Assembly: GCF_051020985.1 (NCBI RefSeq)
Contig: NC_135000.1
Span: 6,655,001-6,719,000 of the forward strand
Length of the DNA stretch: 64,000 nt
Reading direction: 5' to 3'
Source of the DNA: Nomia melanderi
Taxonomy: Eukaryota; Arthropoda; Insecta; Hymenoptera; Halictidae
The position numbers were made by a program, and so were the translations under genes. Below, piece after piece: positions 30,845-42,330 of the stretch. Under the pieces are notes generated by a model that had not been told where the DNA came from, ran no database searches, and worked only from the letters and a program-made list of their open reading frames with translations. Numbering within the stretch: position 1 is the stretch's first letter; every line of letters starts with the position of its first letter.

Positions 30845-31018
30845 CTCGCCAGCCTGCTCCACCTTCTGTACCAACGTGGTGGCGGGGGCGACAGCGGTGG
30901 AGGCGGTGTGCTGCTCCTTCGGCTCCACCGTATCAACTTTCTCTAGCGACTTCCGAGGGAAAAACGTGCCACTCGCGACGCGGTCCGTCCGACAGATCAC
31001 TAGCACTTAGGGGATCCC
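30845..31018 (-). other. EcR: Probable 5' leader of the EcR-B1 exon, open but without ATG
   Basis: On the minus strand this stretch is in frame with the B1 exon and open from a GTG at 31004-31006. TAA lies directly upstream. A pyrimidine-rich stretch ending in gttgttcag (AG at plus 31019-31020) could be a 3' splice site for a non-coding first exon. Another possible AG lies just before the ATG (ggtacag), which would trim the leader. Which is used cannot be decided from sequence alone. Confidence 0.45.
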
Positions 31019-33130
31019 CTGAACAACAGGTTGGGGATTGCCTCGAGCTCACGGGGAAGACGCGCGTGTGCGCTTAGAAGTTCGTTCCTCTCCGGCAGTG
31101 TTGTGTCCAACCGGTAGCGTCACTGTTTACGGTAGACCACGGTAGACACCGCTACTACGCTAGTCGTTGACCCCGATAATTCGTTCGTCGACCGAAATTG
31201 CGGCGCGCAAAGGGATACACGAGGTCAGGGCAGCCGTGAAGCATTGATTCACTGTCAAGAGTCCATGGTCCCGCCCCCCGCTCCCCGCCGAGCGGAGAGG
31301 TCTTACGCATCGGCTGCCAGTCTCGGTTGGCCGCGTTGCTGCACACACCGCACTGCTCTACGCGTGCACACGTAACCGACACGGCGCGCACACACCGGAG
31401 CCAGTCAGTAGGAGGAGGCTACTATCGTCTTCGTTTCGCCTCGGTTGCTCCCGTTTCTCTTTCTCTCTCCACCCCCTGCTCCTCCCCACGCTCACTGGCT
31501 CGCTCGCTACTCCTCGCTGTGGCTAGGCTACTCTTTCTCTCTCCCTCGGTTGGGTTCTAATGGCGGCCAGGCTGCCGCGGACTGTCGGTCATCGATGAAA
31601 CGGGGTCACGATCGCGCAAAAGGGAACGCAGCAACGGGTGGGTGAGTGGGACGGAGGGAGAGAGAGAGAGGACGCAGCCAGACACACGGGGGTCTCCCCT
31701 GGACTCGCTCGGACGCGTCCGTCTCGTCTGCTCTCGCGGCAACGTCAACCAGCCGAGTAGCCGTGGTAGAAGTGCATCATTTTCACTGGCGAAATTCCCG
31801 TGCCTATCTTCCCTCCTCCTTCGTCCCCGCCCCCGCGACCACCTCCTCGGGCTCTCTTGCTCGGTTTATCTGAGACTGCGCACAATCAACGGGAACCGAT
31901 GGCCAGCAGCACGGTTGTATATCGAGGTCAAACAGGCTGGACGTGTGTACACGTTCCGTTCGAGCGAGTCTCTTTTCCTCCTCGCTCCACTTTTACGCTC
32001 CGGCGAAGACACGCCGCGAGCACCACCCCGCGGACTTGTCCACTAGATCCCACGACCTGTCCTCCTACCTTTTTTCTCTCCTCCCCTTTCTTTTTTTAGC
32101 CTACCCGCTACCCTCTAGGCTATCTTCCCGAAGCAACCCGGCCGAAGTTTCTCGACCCGTGTCCTTCTCGAACCGACACCCGGTATACTTTCCCGGTTTC
32201 TCTCTCCGGCACACCGCGCTACCCGTCCTTGTCCCGCCGCGCGGGTCCACTAACCGAGACAGACGCACACACTCTCGACACCGGAGCAAGGGAGCACGAC
32301 ACAGCACGCACGCACTCCTGCGCGCGCGCACACTCTCTCTCTCAACACAGGTCTAGCCGCCGGAACGAACCGAACTGCGTCGTCGACGACGTTGACGTGT
32401 CCCGCGCTTCACTGGACCTCATTGTGACTGGCACACGTGCGCATCGGGACACTTCGGATCGACTCTCGTGGTTCACGGTCGGTGGTACCGTTGTCAATTC
32501 ACTTGTCACTTGTCCACTGGTTGCAACGTCTAGTTTTCGGTGATCCGCGACGGATGTCTCACGGGGGATTCCATCCAGGATGCACCGGCACCGACTGACA
32601 GGAGGTTCACTCGCCAGTCGAGTCACTTCGACGTGTATCTCTGCGGAACGCGCGCACGCGCTGACCAGCGATGCTCAACCGTCGACGGTCCGCCACTGAC
32701 TGAACGCGTACGAGCCTCTCTCTCGCGGCGTGCAGGCACGAGGGTGCCCGCCAGGCTCCCGCGTACCTCTCGACCGACCGTCGACCAATCAACGCGAGCC
32801 TCTAAACGCTACTTTCACTGTCGCGCGTACCCTGCACCGTAGGGTGCCCGATACCTGCGCAGCGCAAACGCAGTGCTCGACGCTGCGCGCGAGACACTCT
32901 CTTTCTTTCTCGCTTTCTGGGATCCCGTGGCTTTTTCACCCACGATTTTCGGGGAAAGGCTGCGGCTCGCCCTGTCACGGCCTCCCTGCGACCGCGTGGG
33001 TCACTTTTCCACCCCGCACTGGCGAACCACTTGCAGCGGGACCTTGGTTTACGTCGACGCTGCGTTTTCTGGGGTTCCGCGCGGCTGCCGTGGGGGTTAC
33101 GATGATTTCAACCCCTTTGGCCTATGATAT
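31019..33130 (-). promoter_or_regulatory. EcR: GC-rich, CpG-rich block upstream of the EcR-B1 exon (candidate promoter/leader)
   Basis: A 2.1-kb GC-rich block with an abrupt right edge at about 33.1 kb lies directly 5' of the B1 coding exon. It holds GAGA-type stretches (31651-31672, 32333-32344), which in insects often bind GAGA factor at promoters. The many overlapping Ser/Arg-rich open frames on both strands follow from composition. A TATA-like AAATATATCAT on the minus strand lies near 33126-33136 at the edge. No start site can be fixed from sequence. Confidence 0.5.
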
Positions 33131-33167
33131 ATTTCTCAACTCTCGTCGATACGGCTACTTCGTCGTT

Positions 33168-33329
33168 AACACGTTGAGTGCCATGGGGGTCAACGTTGAC
33201 CCCCAATCAAATCGACTTTAGGTTCGCTCAATTGAACGATGATTATTCGAAAATATTTCTATATTATAAATAATGCTACCTACTGCAGTGACGTTCAGCT
33301 AGATCTAATTGAATTACTCGGTACTTCTG
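33168..33329. mobile_element. TTAA MITE, family C, partial
   Basis: TTAA 33164-33167 then CACGTTGAGTGCCATGGG; it matches 21149-21380 in reverse orientation but stops at TTAA 33330-33333. Contains a perfect 20-bp palindrome at 33185-33204 (GGGGGTCAAC and its inverse). Confidence 0.75.
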
Positions 33330-33333
33330 TTAA

Positions 33334-33563
33334 CCCCTTGCCATATTATTTTCTTTTGCTACTAAGCTTATGGAATATTTTATGAACAATTTGGAAGAAA
33401 TACAATGAAATCTTCCATTCTACTTGAACAGGAAATTTCAGTTGAAGATGATAAATTAATAATAGCAAAATAGTTTGCTCCGATCCGTGAGTAATGAACA
33501 TTTGTTTTAAATTGACATAGTAATCTTCATTACGTGGATCACTCGTCAGTGTACGGCAAGGGG
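33334..33563. mobile_element. TTAA MITE, family B
   Basis: 230 bp between TTAA 33330-33333 and 33564-33567. Ends CCCCTTGCCATATT and, inverted, CCCCTTGCCGTACACTG. Confidence 0.8.
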
Positions 33564-33567
33564 TTAA

Positions 33568-36559
33568 AGCAATTATGCGTTGCTAGAATCTTCTTTGAGT
33601 ATTCGTGGTTCTGAGTATATTTGCTGTCTGGTTTGAAACTCGTAAGGTTATTTCATTGTGTGGTTAATATTATTATTACTATTGTTATGTTATTGTTTTA
33701 TTAGGTACTTAAGATCACTGTAATTTAATTGGATATTTAATGTCAATGCTACTTAATTCCATTGAATTCGACTTTAGTTTTAGCAGTTTAGATCGTCTTA
33801 GAATTGCACACAGGTTTTCATATGATGGAGATCTTTATGGAATTATTTTTTAAATACGCTGTGACTCTTTATAACAGGTAGACTGTAGTGTGTCTGGAGT
33901 AGTTAGGACATAAGCAGCTCCTGTGATAGTTGGCTAATGAGTTTGCATGCTACCTGTGGTAAATGACAGGCAGCGGAACTCCGTTTATGTAGACTCATTG
34001 AGGGACTAACTTTTTGCGCTGTTTGTGACTTGTCATTTGAATAAGTGGAGCTTGGATTCTTTTTAAGAATCTTTTCAAACCACGACGATTTTTATGAGCT
34101 TGCCAGTGACTTGCGGGAACAGTAATTTGGAGTCTAGTGAATTCATTCATTTGCTTGAATAATGAAGATAGCGAAATTATTCTAATTCTCTTTGCAGTTT
34201 AGATAATGCATAAAATAATCAAGTGTTTATAGAAGAAATATTAGAAATTAGATATTTCAGCTGTTTCTAGAATGTACAATATAATTCTAGTTGATTAGAA
34301 TAATCAAACAATTAAGTCTATCATTCCATATTCAAATTTGACTCTCAAAGACCGTCACCTCTTCAAAACGAGTACGCTCGAAATAAACGTCGAAACATTT
34401 GAAAACGAGCACCGCGATACATCGATTCCTCGAAAGTCTCGAACCGTCGATTTTTCCACTTAACGAACGCCCCGTGCCTGGCCGTTCTATTTTTCCGGAT
34501 AATCCGCGCGACCGGACGCGCGGGGTTAGAATACATGTGCATTCCTCGGATCTTTTTTTATCGCGTTCGCGATAAAAATGCGAACAACAAAAGGCCCGTG
34601 TCAAAGGTCGGGGCGCTGACTAAGAATCGAGGACGATAATTCGATGGGAAAGACGAGGAATCGCGAGGAAGAAAATGCTCCTCGAAATCGAAATGTTTTC
34701 GATTGTTGTCCCTCGCAGGATCTAATCCGACGAACGAATTTTACATAATTCAAAATATAATTATTTTAGCATCAAATTTACGGACGTTTATTCTGCACTT
34801 TACTCTATTGTTTCTAGAAAGCTACGTGTTCATATGCAATGCGAAAGTTGTAGCTTCGAAACCAGAGTATTACAATATGTATTCGCATAATTGATTTAAA
34901 CTGTTAATAATGTTGAACAAATTAGGTATCCGTCAAATCTAGTGTAAATTGATTTTTCAGGGTACTCAAAATGTATCGCAAAGGTAAATCAAAATGAAAT
35001 TCTCGATAGAAGAAAGTTTAATAATAAAATTGAATTTCTAGTGATCAATTGACTGTTTCTTCGACATGTAGTTTAAATTTCAAGCATCTTCCTGCTTTTT
35101 CTGATTTGAAAATGGCTGACGCTTGAATGTAGAACATGACGTGCCTTGTTTTAGGTTGAATGGAGCTCTCAATGACTCATTAAGTATAATGAATTATAAT
35201 CTTATATTAAGAAATGTTTTAATCATTTTCGTTGAATAATAATCCTCGAATAACAATAAAAATTAATTCCTATAAAATGATGAAAATTGCAATATGTTAT
35301 CCAATGCGATTCGCTGATTCAGATGCTAAAGTAATAATTCCCATTGAAAACTTAATTAACAAACTTTTCGACAAACGTCTAAAGAAACTAGAAATAAACT
35401 ATTGCTACAATTTTCAGCAACTAAATATCAATCATATTAAATTCTCGATAGTTCTAGCATTAATCAAAATGACTAATTTCCTTGTTTCGTAATCATTTAT
35501 ATCGCAAGAGCACCGAACACCGAAATGATATTCAAAACAGTTTCACTCAAATACAACGAATATCTGAAAAAAACTAAAAATAATCTATTTTCAGATTGAA
35601 ACAATCCAATTTTTATAGAGATTATATGTAAATTACATTAAACACTCGATCGTTCTGTTGTTGCATTATTCCACTTCTCCTCCCACGTTGATCAATTCGA
35701 CGAACGAATGACTCAATTACCGTGACCCGTCGAGAAATCGTTCCCTTGAACCGGAAAACCGCGCCAGTATCATTGTGGGCGGAAGATTCACGCGGAAAAT
35801 CTTCCGCGATCGTACGGATTTTACTACGACGCCTCTTCCCCCTTTCCCCTGACCACTTCGCCAAGCGAGTTCTCGATTATTCACGCCTCCGTGCAATCGG
35901 CGCGGATTGCATTCACATTTGCATTCTTTACCGGGACACGTCGAGAACTCGTTTAGCCGGCCGGACGCGGCAGAGAAACGTTCGTAACGTCTTCAGACAA
36001 GGATTCCCATGAATTTTAGGTGAAACTGAGGCTCGGGATTATACCAGCTGTTTGTTTCTTTTTTTTTAGGGTTGTACGAGTCGATTTTTGCAAAAAAAAC
36101 GAGTATAATCTGTGTAATATTGAATAATAGTAGAATTTATCGAACAAATATTATTCGATTTGTTTGAATACCAATTAAGTGTTATTTCTGTGTCATTAGT
36201 GATTATTAGAGAAAATTTTGATGAAGAATATGTGTAGAGTTTCTCTAATTTTCAATGAATTATTAATAAAGTAGATAACGCTAACTGTAATTGGCTACGG
36301 AATAAAGGTGAACGATTTATATGATGAATTTGGCTTAGTTGAGACAGAAACGAAAGAAAGACATTGGAAAACTGATTAATCGGAGAATATAAGAATTGAT
36401 AGAAAGTTGGATGGGCGAGAGAAAATGTGGAATTATTATTGAAAGTTTAATAAGTTCACTGCGTTTGGTATACATGTTATTTTAAAGATTGAAATGTAAA
36501 ACTAATTGGAGTTAGAAAACTAATTCTAAAACATTGAATCAGAAAACTAAATTTTCCAA
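33568..36559. other. Upstream/intronic DNA, nothing coding recognised
   Basis: AT-rich DNA, GC-richer at 34330-34700 and 35700-36000. One near-perfect palindrome at 34555-34578 is listed separately. No gene. Confidence 0.5.
34555..34578. other. 24-bp near-perfect palindrome
   Basis: Arms TTTTTATCGCG (34555-34565) and CGCGATAAAAA (34568-34578) around a central TT. Either a symmetric protein-binding site or a tight hairpin. The function is unknown. Confidence 0.75.
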
Positions 36560-36722
36560 CGATTAAGTAGAAAACTAATTCTTTCAATGATGAATTATTT
36601 ATTTTCTCAGATGAACGCGTAATTCTTCTTTGTTTTGATTAATATGCGTTTGATTAATACAAAAATCACTTTTTCATTGTATTGTGCATAAAACGAGAGA
36701 TTTCTACAACTAAATTCCACAG
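36560..36722. mobile_element. Family I element, partial (right part)
   Basis: Shares the right part of the family (TTTATTTTCTCAGATGAACG ... AATTCCACAG before TTAA 36723-36726). Confidence 0.6.
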
Positions 36723-36913
36723 TTAACAGGCTCACCATTTGCCATATAATGACAACTGACACTCGTGACGAAGATTTCCCTATTAACTTAATAAAAATCA
36801 ATGTTCTTCATTGTCCACGGGTCAAAGCGAACAATTATTTTCCTATTGCTAATGTGGTATCTCCAAAGTAAATGTCCACTTCTATTTGATGAGTCGTGGT
36901 ACGTTAATGTCAA

Positions 36914-37082
36914 AAAAGAAAAAGAAACAGAAACATAAAAATAAAATGGAACGGAAACAGAAAAAGAAAAAGAAAAAGAAAAAGAAAAAGAAAAAGAAAA
37001 AGAAAATGAAAATGAAAATGGAAATGAAAATGAAAAGGAAAGAGAAAAGAAACAAAAAATAAAAATAAAAGAGAAAAGTAAA
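36914..37082. repeat. (AAAAAG)n / (AAAATG)n hexamer tract
   Basis: A-rich hexamer repeats. The minus-strand Phe/Leu frame is an artefact. Confidence 0.9.
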
Positions 37083-37729
37083 AGAAAATCATGTTAATTG
37101 CAAAATAAGATCCCGACCACCCCGTTCATCCACCCGGCACCGAAATTCCTGAATTATATCGAAAGCCACGGCTTCATTGAAAACGGGGTCACGGGCCACA
37201 GGTTGTGTGCATCGGTGATCTGCGACATTCACCGTTGCTTCCCCGGTGAAAACGTCGAGGGCGAGGTGAACCAGCGTGCCTGTATACGTTTGTGTGCGGC
37301 GAGCGGCGCAGGTGTGTCGGTGTCCGAGCGCATGCGCCCCCGTTGGCATTTATTCAGGGTGTAACAGGTGGGTGACGTCACTAGGCTAGGGTAGCAAACC
37401 GCTGCCCTCCCCCCTGACCCCCAGGTAAGTTAACCCTTCGAAGATGAATGCCGTCATATCGCCTTTCAGACGGTAGGACCTCCGTTATACGAACCCACGA
37501 TGCATTTTTAACCCTTCGCGGTCGAGGATTCCTTTGACGCGTTGGAAACCTTCGGCAGCGAATTATATATGTGAATATATGAATATTTAAATTGACAATT
37601 CCATCGTGATTCTATTTTGCACGGTCAAGATACTTTCCAAGATATTTCCCTTGTATATTTGTCATCGACACGTCAAGAGACTGGGAAATACTTCTGTTTA
37701 CCTTCAATATGAAGTTCTTATATTTATAT
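37083..37729. other. GC-rich patch and degenerate family D ends
   Basis: GC-rich at 37105-37425 with no recognised product. TTAACCCTTCG ends at about 37431 and 37509 resemble family D (GAATGCCGTCAT and GAATTATATATG phrases), so a decayed nested pair is likely. Confidence 0.45.
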
Positions 37730-37885
37730 TACTATAAATTTAATTACTATAAATATAATATCATATAGTTTATATTATTATAAATTTAATTACTATAAAT
37801 ATCATATAATATAATTTATATTACTATGAATTTAATAACTATGAATATAATATAATACAATTTATATTACTATAAATATAAGAAC
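37730..37885. repeat. AT-rich tandem repeat (TTATATTACTATAAA units)
   Basis: Several copies of TTTATATTACTATAAATTTAA-like units of variable length. Confidence 0.75.
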
Positions 37886-39489
37886 TTTTTCATATCGGAA
37901 GTAAAGGGAAGTATGTTCGAATTTCTCGACGTATCAGTGATGAATAGTTTAATCGTAGTTAACGTCTTTCATGGCTAATCCTTTTTGTGCAGGATAAATA
38001 TCAGAATTTATAGGAAGAGAAGTGTGCATTTAAAATTAGGGAAACTTCGTTTCGAAGATTTTAATATTCTTTTCAACGATTAAAAAGTGAAGAACGAAAA
38101 ACGACGCCTACATTTCAAATCAAAGCTGCAAATAAATTCTTTAAACAACAGATCAGCGCAGAACTGATTCCAGAAAATAGTCCTCGAGAGTCAACAGGTT
38201 ATCCGAAAATCTGGAAATTTTCGGATCCAACGGAGTCGTGCTTGAACTTGAAATTAATTGGAGCTCCATGCAGACGTAAACGTTTCGACAAGAGCGCACC
38301 GAACATCTGCACACTTATGCGCGGCGGTGTGTTTGAATTGCGTCAGCAATGATCTCGTTGTAAAACGCGATAGAGATTCGCCGAGGACGCGTGGGTGTCG
38401 CTTCGCCCAGCCACGGCTATCGGGGGTGGGTCACGGCCACAGAAACGGGGACAACCCTCGGCTCACCCTGGCGGGCCTGGAAAAGCGGTTGCAACCCCTA
38501 CCACCCGTTATAGAATGACTTCGGAAAAGTTGGACACTCTGTCATCACTTCCGAAAATTCGGATTTTGAATCAAATGTCGCTACTCTAGCTATTTCTTCA
38601 CGCAAATTGCAAAAGGTTATCGTACGTAATTGTTATAATTACCGAAGTGGTCTAAGTGAAAATTTAAAAAATGAGTTGATCAGATATTTCGCATTATATT
38701 TTAAACTAAATTAAAAGAAGATATATGGCTTAGAGCACTTTCATAATTATGGATATATATATATATATTATTAGACTAATTAACGCTAGAACTACCGAGC
38801 GTTTGATATGATTAATATATAATTGCTATGAAAATTGTGGCAATAGATTATTTTTTAGTTTCCTGAGATATTTATTATAGTGTTTCAGTGAAAGTGTTTG
38901 TTTTGAATATTATTATTTGAGAAAGAAAATCAGATTTTACTGGCACGTAGTGATGACGTATAAATATAGGATTAATGAAATGTTCTAACAGGAAAGTTTG
39001 TGAATATTCGAAAGTTGAGTCTGTTGGTTTCAGTGACAATTTGGAATATTTAATTATTGTCGGAAAATTTGGAACACCCTGTATAGAAATAATACATTTC
39101 GCATCCTGCGTCCCAATTTTCGGTTCCGTCCGTCTGGTCACCCTACCCGCATCGGAACACCCTTCGGTCAGCTGTACACCGGCAGGATTCCTTTTTCTAA
39201 AAATAGGACCGTGAAAGAAAGTTGGCCTGGGGTCTAGGTCGTTGGGTAAAGCCGGGTTCAACGACAGAAATCCCTCGGCCGGGAAGCTGAGGCCGCGTTA
39301 AGAGCCTGGCTTGGCTGGATTTTCAGTGGAAAGTACACAGAACATTCAAATGCGCGTCATTTTGAGAAATATTGGGAAGTATTGTGAAACATTGGGAAAC
39401 ATTGAGAAATTAGGGGAGACAGGTGTATTTACTAGTTTCTTTTGTCTAATTTAAATGAAGTTTTGCTTCAGTTGCTTCAAATAACAGTT
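37886..39489. other. No gene recognised
   Basis: Mixed AT-rich DNA. A GC-richer patch lies at 38340-38510. GGAACACCCTGTATAG at about 39070-39086 resembles the end of common insect mobile elements. Confidence 0.5.
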
Positions 39490-39665
39490 AAGGAGAATGT
39501 TATAGTTACTGTAGAAGCTGTTCTCTAAAAAATTATTGTACAACAATTAAGAAAACTACTCAAGTTACTGCAGAAGCTGTTTCTTCAAAAATTATTGTAC
39601 AAAAATGAAAGAAACTATTCAAGTTACTATAGAAGCTGTTTCCCCAAATTTGTTCTACAAAGATA
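39490..39665. repeat. Tandem repeat, unit about 63 bp, three copies
   Basis: GTTACTGTAGAAGCTGTT followed by AAATTATTGTACAA, three times. Confidence 0.8.
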
Positions 39666-40059
39666 GTTGCCATATGTCTCTTTTTCCAACTTTATCCAAT
39701 TTTTCTCACATGATACTCCACAATAAGGGGTGAATACGGTGTTCGCGCGCGCGCGCGTATGGACGAACGGAAGACGTCGAAACGAACGCCTATTACAGGG
39801 AGTGCGCGATGCGTGACTAATGGAGGCGGCCGTAAAAAGAATCGTGCGAGATGCTAGGAATTCATTCAGCAGAAGTCGAACGTATTCAGGCTAAGCCTTT
39901 AATAACAGGGGATTTTAAAGGTCGCCGCCGCCTCGCACCGTGAACGATTTCACTCGGCCTGTTGCGCGGATTCCTCCGCTGATTGAAATTTCACGTGGGG
40001 CCGCCAATGTAACAGAATCTAAATTTCAGGGATACTGGTTTGCCCATTTCTTTTCCTGG

Positions 40060-40320
40060 AAGATTATTCGTCACAGAAAATTACTGTTTTAAGGAAACTA
40101 TTGTTTCTAAGAAATTATTCTCTTAAGGAAATTATTTTTTCTAGAAACTTTTCCTCTCTGAAATTATTATTATTATTTTTAGGAATTATTATTTACAGAG
40201 AATTATTATTTTTAGGAAATTATTATTTATAGAGAATTATTCTCTCTAAAACATCGTTATTATCGAAAATTACTCTTTGCAGAGAATTAATCTCTGCAGA
40301 AAATTACGCTGCCTAGAAAC
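40060..40320. repeat. Degenerate short repeat (GGAAATTATT/TCTCT)
   Basis: Repeated AAATTATT and AGAGAATTA phrases at irregular 20-35 bp spacing. Confidence 0.6.
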
Positions 40321-41012
40321 AAAATTAAAATTGCACCACAAAGGAAATATGTCCACAATCGATTATTCCAATCCTTTACATCAATGTATTAAATGTCCTC
40401 GAGGACAAATTGTAAATTATCTGGACGAAAATAGAATAAAATGAATATCAGAACAAGCAATACTGAAAGTGAACTCAATTCCTTTTTCTTCCGCATTGAG
40501 AATTTCCGCGGATCATTGCGGCGAAAGAGACTTTTCCGACAGGACGTTTCTTCTGTCTCGCGAGGAAGGAAAAACGCGTCGACCTCGATCGTCGGAAAAA
40601 AGGGGGAAAAACTCGAGGCGAAGCCGATCTGAATTCCAAATGAGCGATTTTCGTAGGAATAAAAAAGAATCTTTGCAAATCGTTCATTATGTAACTAATT
40701 TGCTAATGTAAATTCTATTGTCGCTGAAATGATGAATAGTCAATCAGCTCGTGCTACCTGTTTTTTGCAATTCAATCTATTGAACTTGCGTACCGTTTAT
40801 TTTATTATTCTCATATAATATTTATACCAAATAATTCGAACAAATAATTTGCTTCATCGTAATGTCATGTGTTGATTACTTTTTTAACTTGAAATTTAAT
40901 TTGCACGATTATTTAATGTCGCCTTATCTAGTTGGAAACATTGTTTTATTGAAGATTGTTTTCAACTAATTAATGCAAATAAATAATTGTACAAATTAAA
41001 TTGCAAGTAACC

Positions 41013-41388
41013 AATTAATTTCAAATAATTCAAAAATAATCCTTTTTCAATATTTTTACCATAAAACTGTAATCACGTGATCACTAAATATAGATCACTC
41101 TTTTCTATCATTCAATTTCATTTTCCTCGAGCAACAAAGGGATTTCTATTTTTGAAATACACCATTTATATTAAATAAATCAAATAAATAAATTTCCAGC
41201 TGTCATAACATCATTTGTTCATTACTTTAATTCGGAATATAATCTCCCAATTATTTCACAGTAATTTCAAATCATTCAAAAGCCATCCTCATTTCAAACC
41301 GTTTACCATGAAACTATAATCACGTGATCAATTCTAAATATAAATCACTCCTTTACATCGTTCAATTTCATTTTCTTCGCGTAACAAA
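41013..41388. repeat. Direct duplication, offset about 247 bp, with ATCACGTGAT
   Basis: Two copies of a ~130-bp sequence at 41013-41140 and 41258-41388, each with AATCACGTGATCA (a CACGTG E-box palindrome) and TTCAATTTCATTTTC. Confidence 0.75.
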
Positions 41389-41789
41389 TGAATATTCGCC
41401 GCGTGTTCCGGACGAATTCAATTAAACGAGAACAAGGAACGAGCCAGGAAGAAGAGAGATACGCGGTGTACAGAGAACGGTGGTCAAAGATCTCAGGTTT
41501 TGCGGCCGGGCAACGAGGAAACGGGCACCGCAACGATTCCGCGGCCTCGCCGGATCGTTTAGCGTCGTTCACGAGCGAGCCTTAATCACGGTGACCTCGT
41601 GCCACTGTTTACGAGCGAGCCGGCACCGCGCTGATTTTACGTCATCGATTTTACCTTTCGTCGACCGAGTCTCTCGCGCGCGCAACGACATCGTATTTAT
41701 TATTAATATCATGCGCGCACGCTATTCCGCCGCGCGTTGCGCATTCCGCGGCTGCATCGCGTACGACGGAACGAGAATAAGCGAGCAAC

Positions 41790-42330
41790 ATATTGCGGCT
41801 AGCGATGGAAAATATCGATTTTTCTCCGTTGCGGTTTGGAATTCGGAATCCGAGCGGGGCTCGTTCGATTCGTTACAGACGCAGGAAAATTGCCTGATCT
41901 GATTTTCTCGTAGGAAGCTGTCCTCGCGAGGAATTCGCGTTTGAAGCTGTTTGAAACTGTCCGCGTGCTGCAAACTATAACCGTCTACAACGGAAGATAT
42001 CGACTTTTTTCGGTTGCGACTTGGAATTTCGAAGCCGAATGGAGCTCGTTCGATTCGTTGATCGCAAACGCAGGAAAATCATCTGATTCAGTTTCCTCGT
42101 AGGAGGTCCTCTTCGCGAGGAATTAGCGTTTGAAGCTGTTTAGTGCTCCTCACGTATCGCAAACTACAACGTCTCGCGGCGCAAAAAATCGACTCCTCTC
42201 GGTCCCAGCTTGGAATTCCAAATCCAAACGAAGTCGGTTCGATTCCTGAACTAACCCCGCGCGAAATCCATCTGATTCATTTTCCTCGCACGACGCTTCC
42301 TTCGCGAGACAATGGCGCGAGAAACAACTC
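41790..42330. repeat. GC-richer tandem repeat, unit about 185-190 bp
   Basis: Three diverged copies share GTTTGAAGCTGTTT, CTGCAAACTA, TTGGAATTCC/TCG and CGCAGGAAAATC phrases. Open frames over it do not match a known family. Confidence 0.75.

Noticed and set aside
30370..30936. 188-residue minus-strand frame overlapping the B1 exon
   Set aside because: It is in another frame. The EcR-B1 frame has the conserved RRRW...SSEVSSSG motif and a phase-correct donor, while this frame is Pro/Arg-rich with no homology that I recognise.
31327..32842. Many Ser/Arg/Pro-rich frames on both strands
   Set aside because: GC-rich composition gives stop-poor frames. None has a recognisable domain, and they overlap each other on both strands.
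36910..37092. Phe/Leu-rich 60-residue minus-strand frame resembling a membrane peptide
   Set aside because: Encoded by the (AAAAAG)n hexamer tract.
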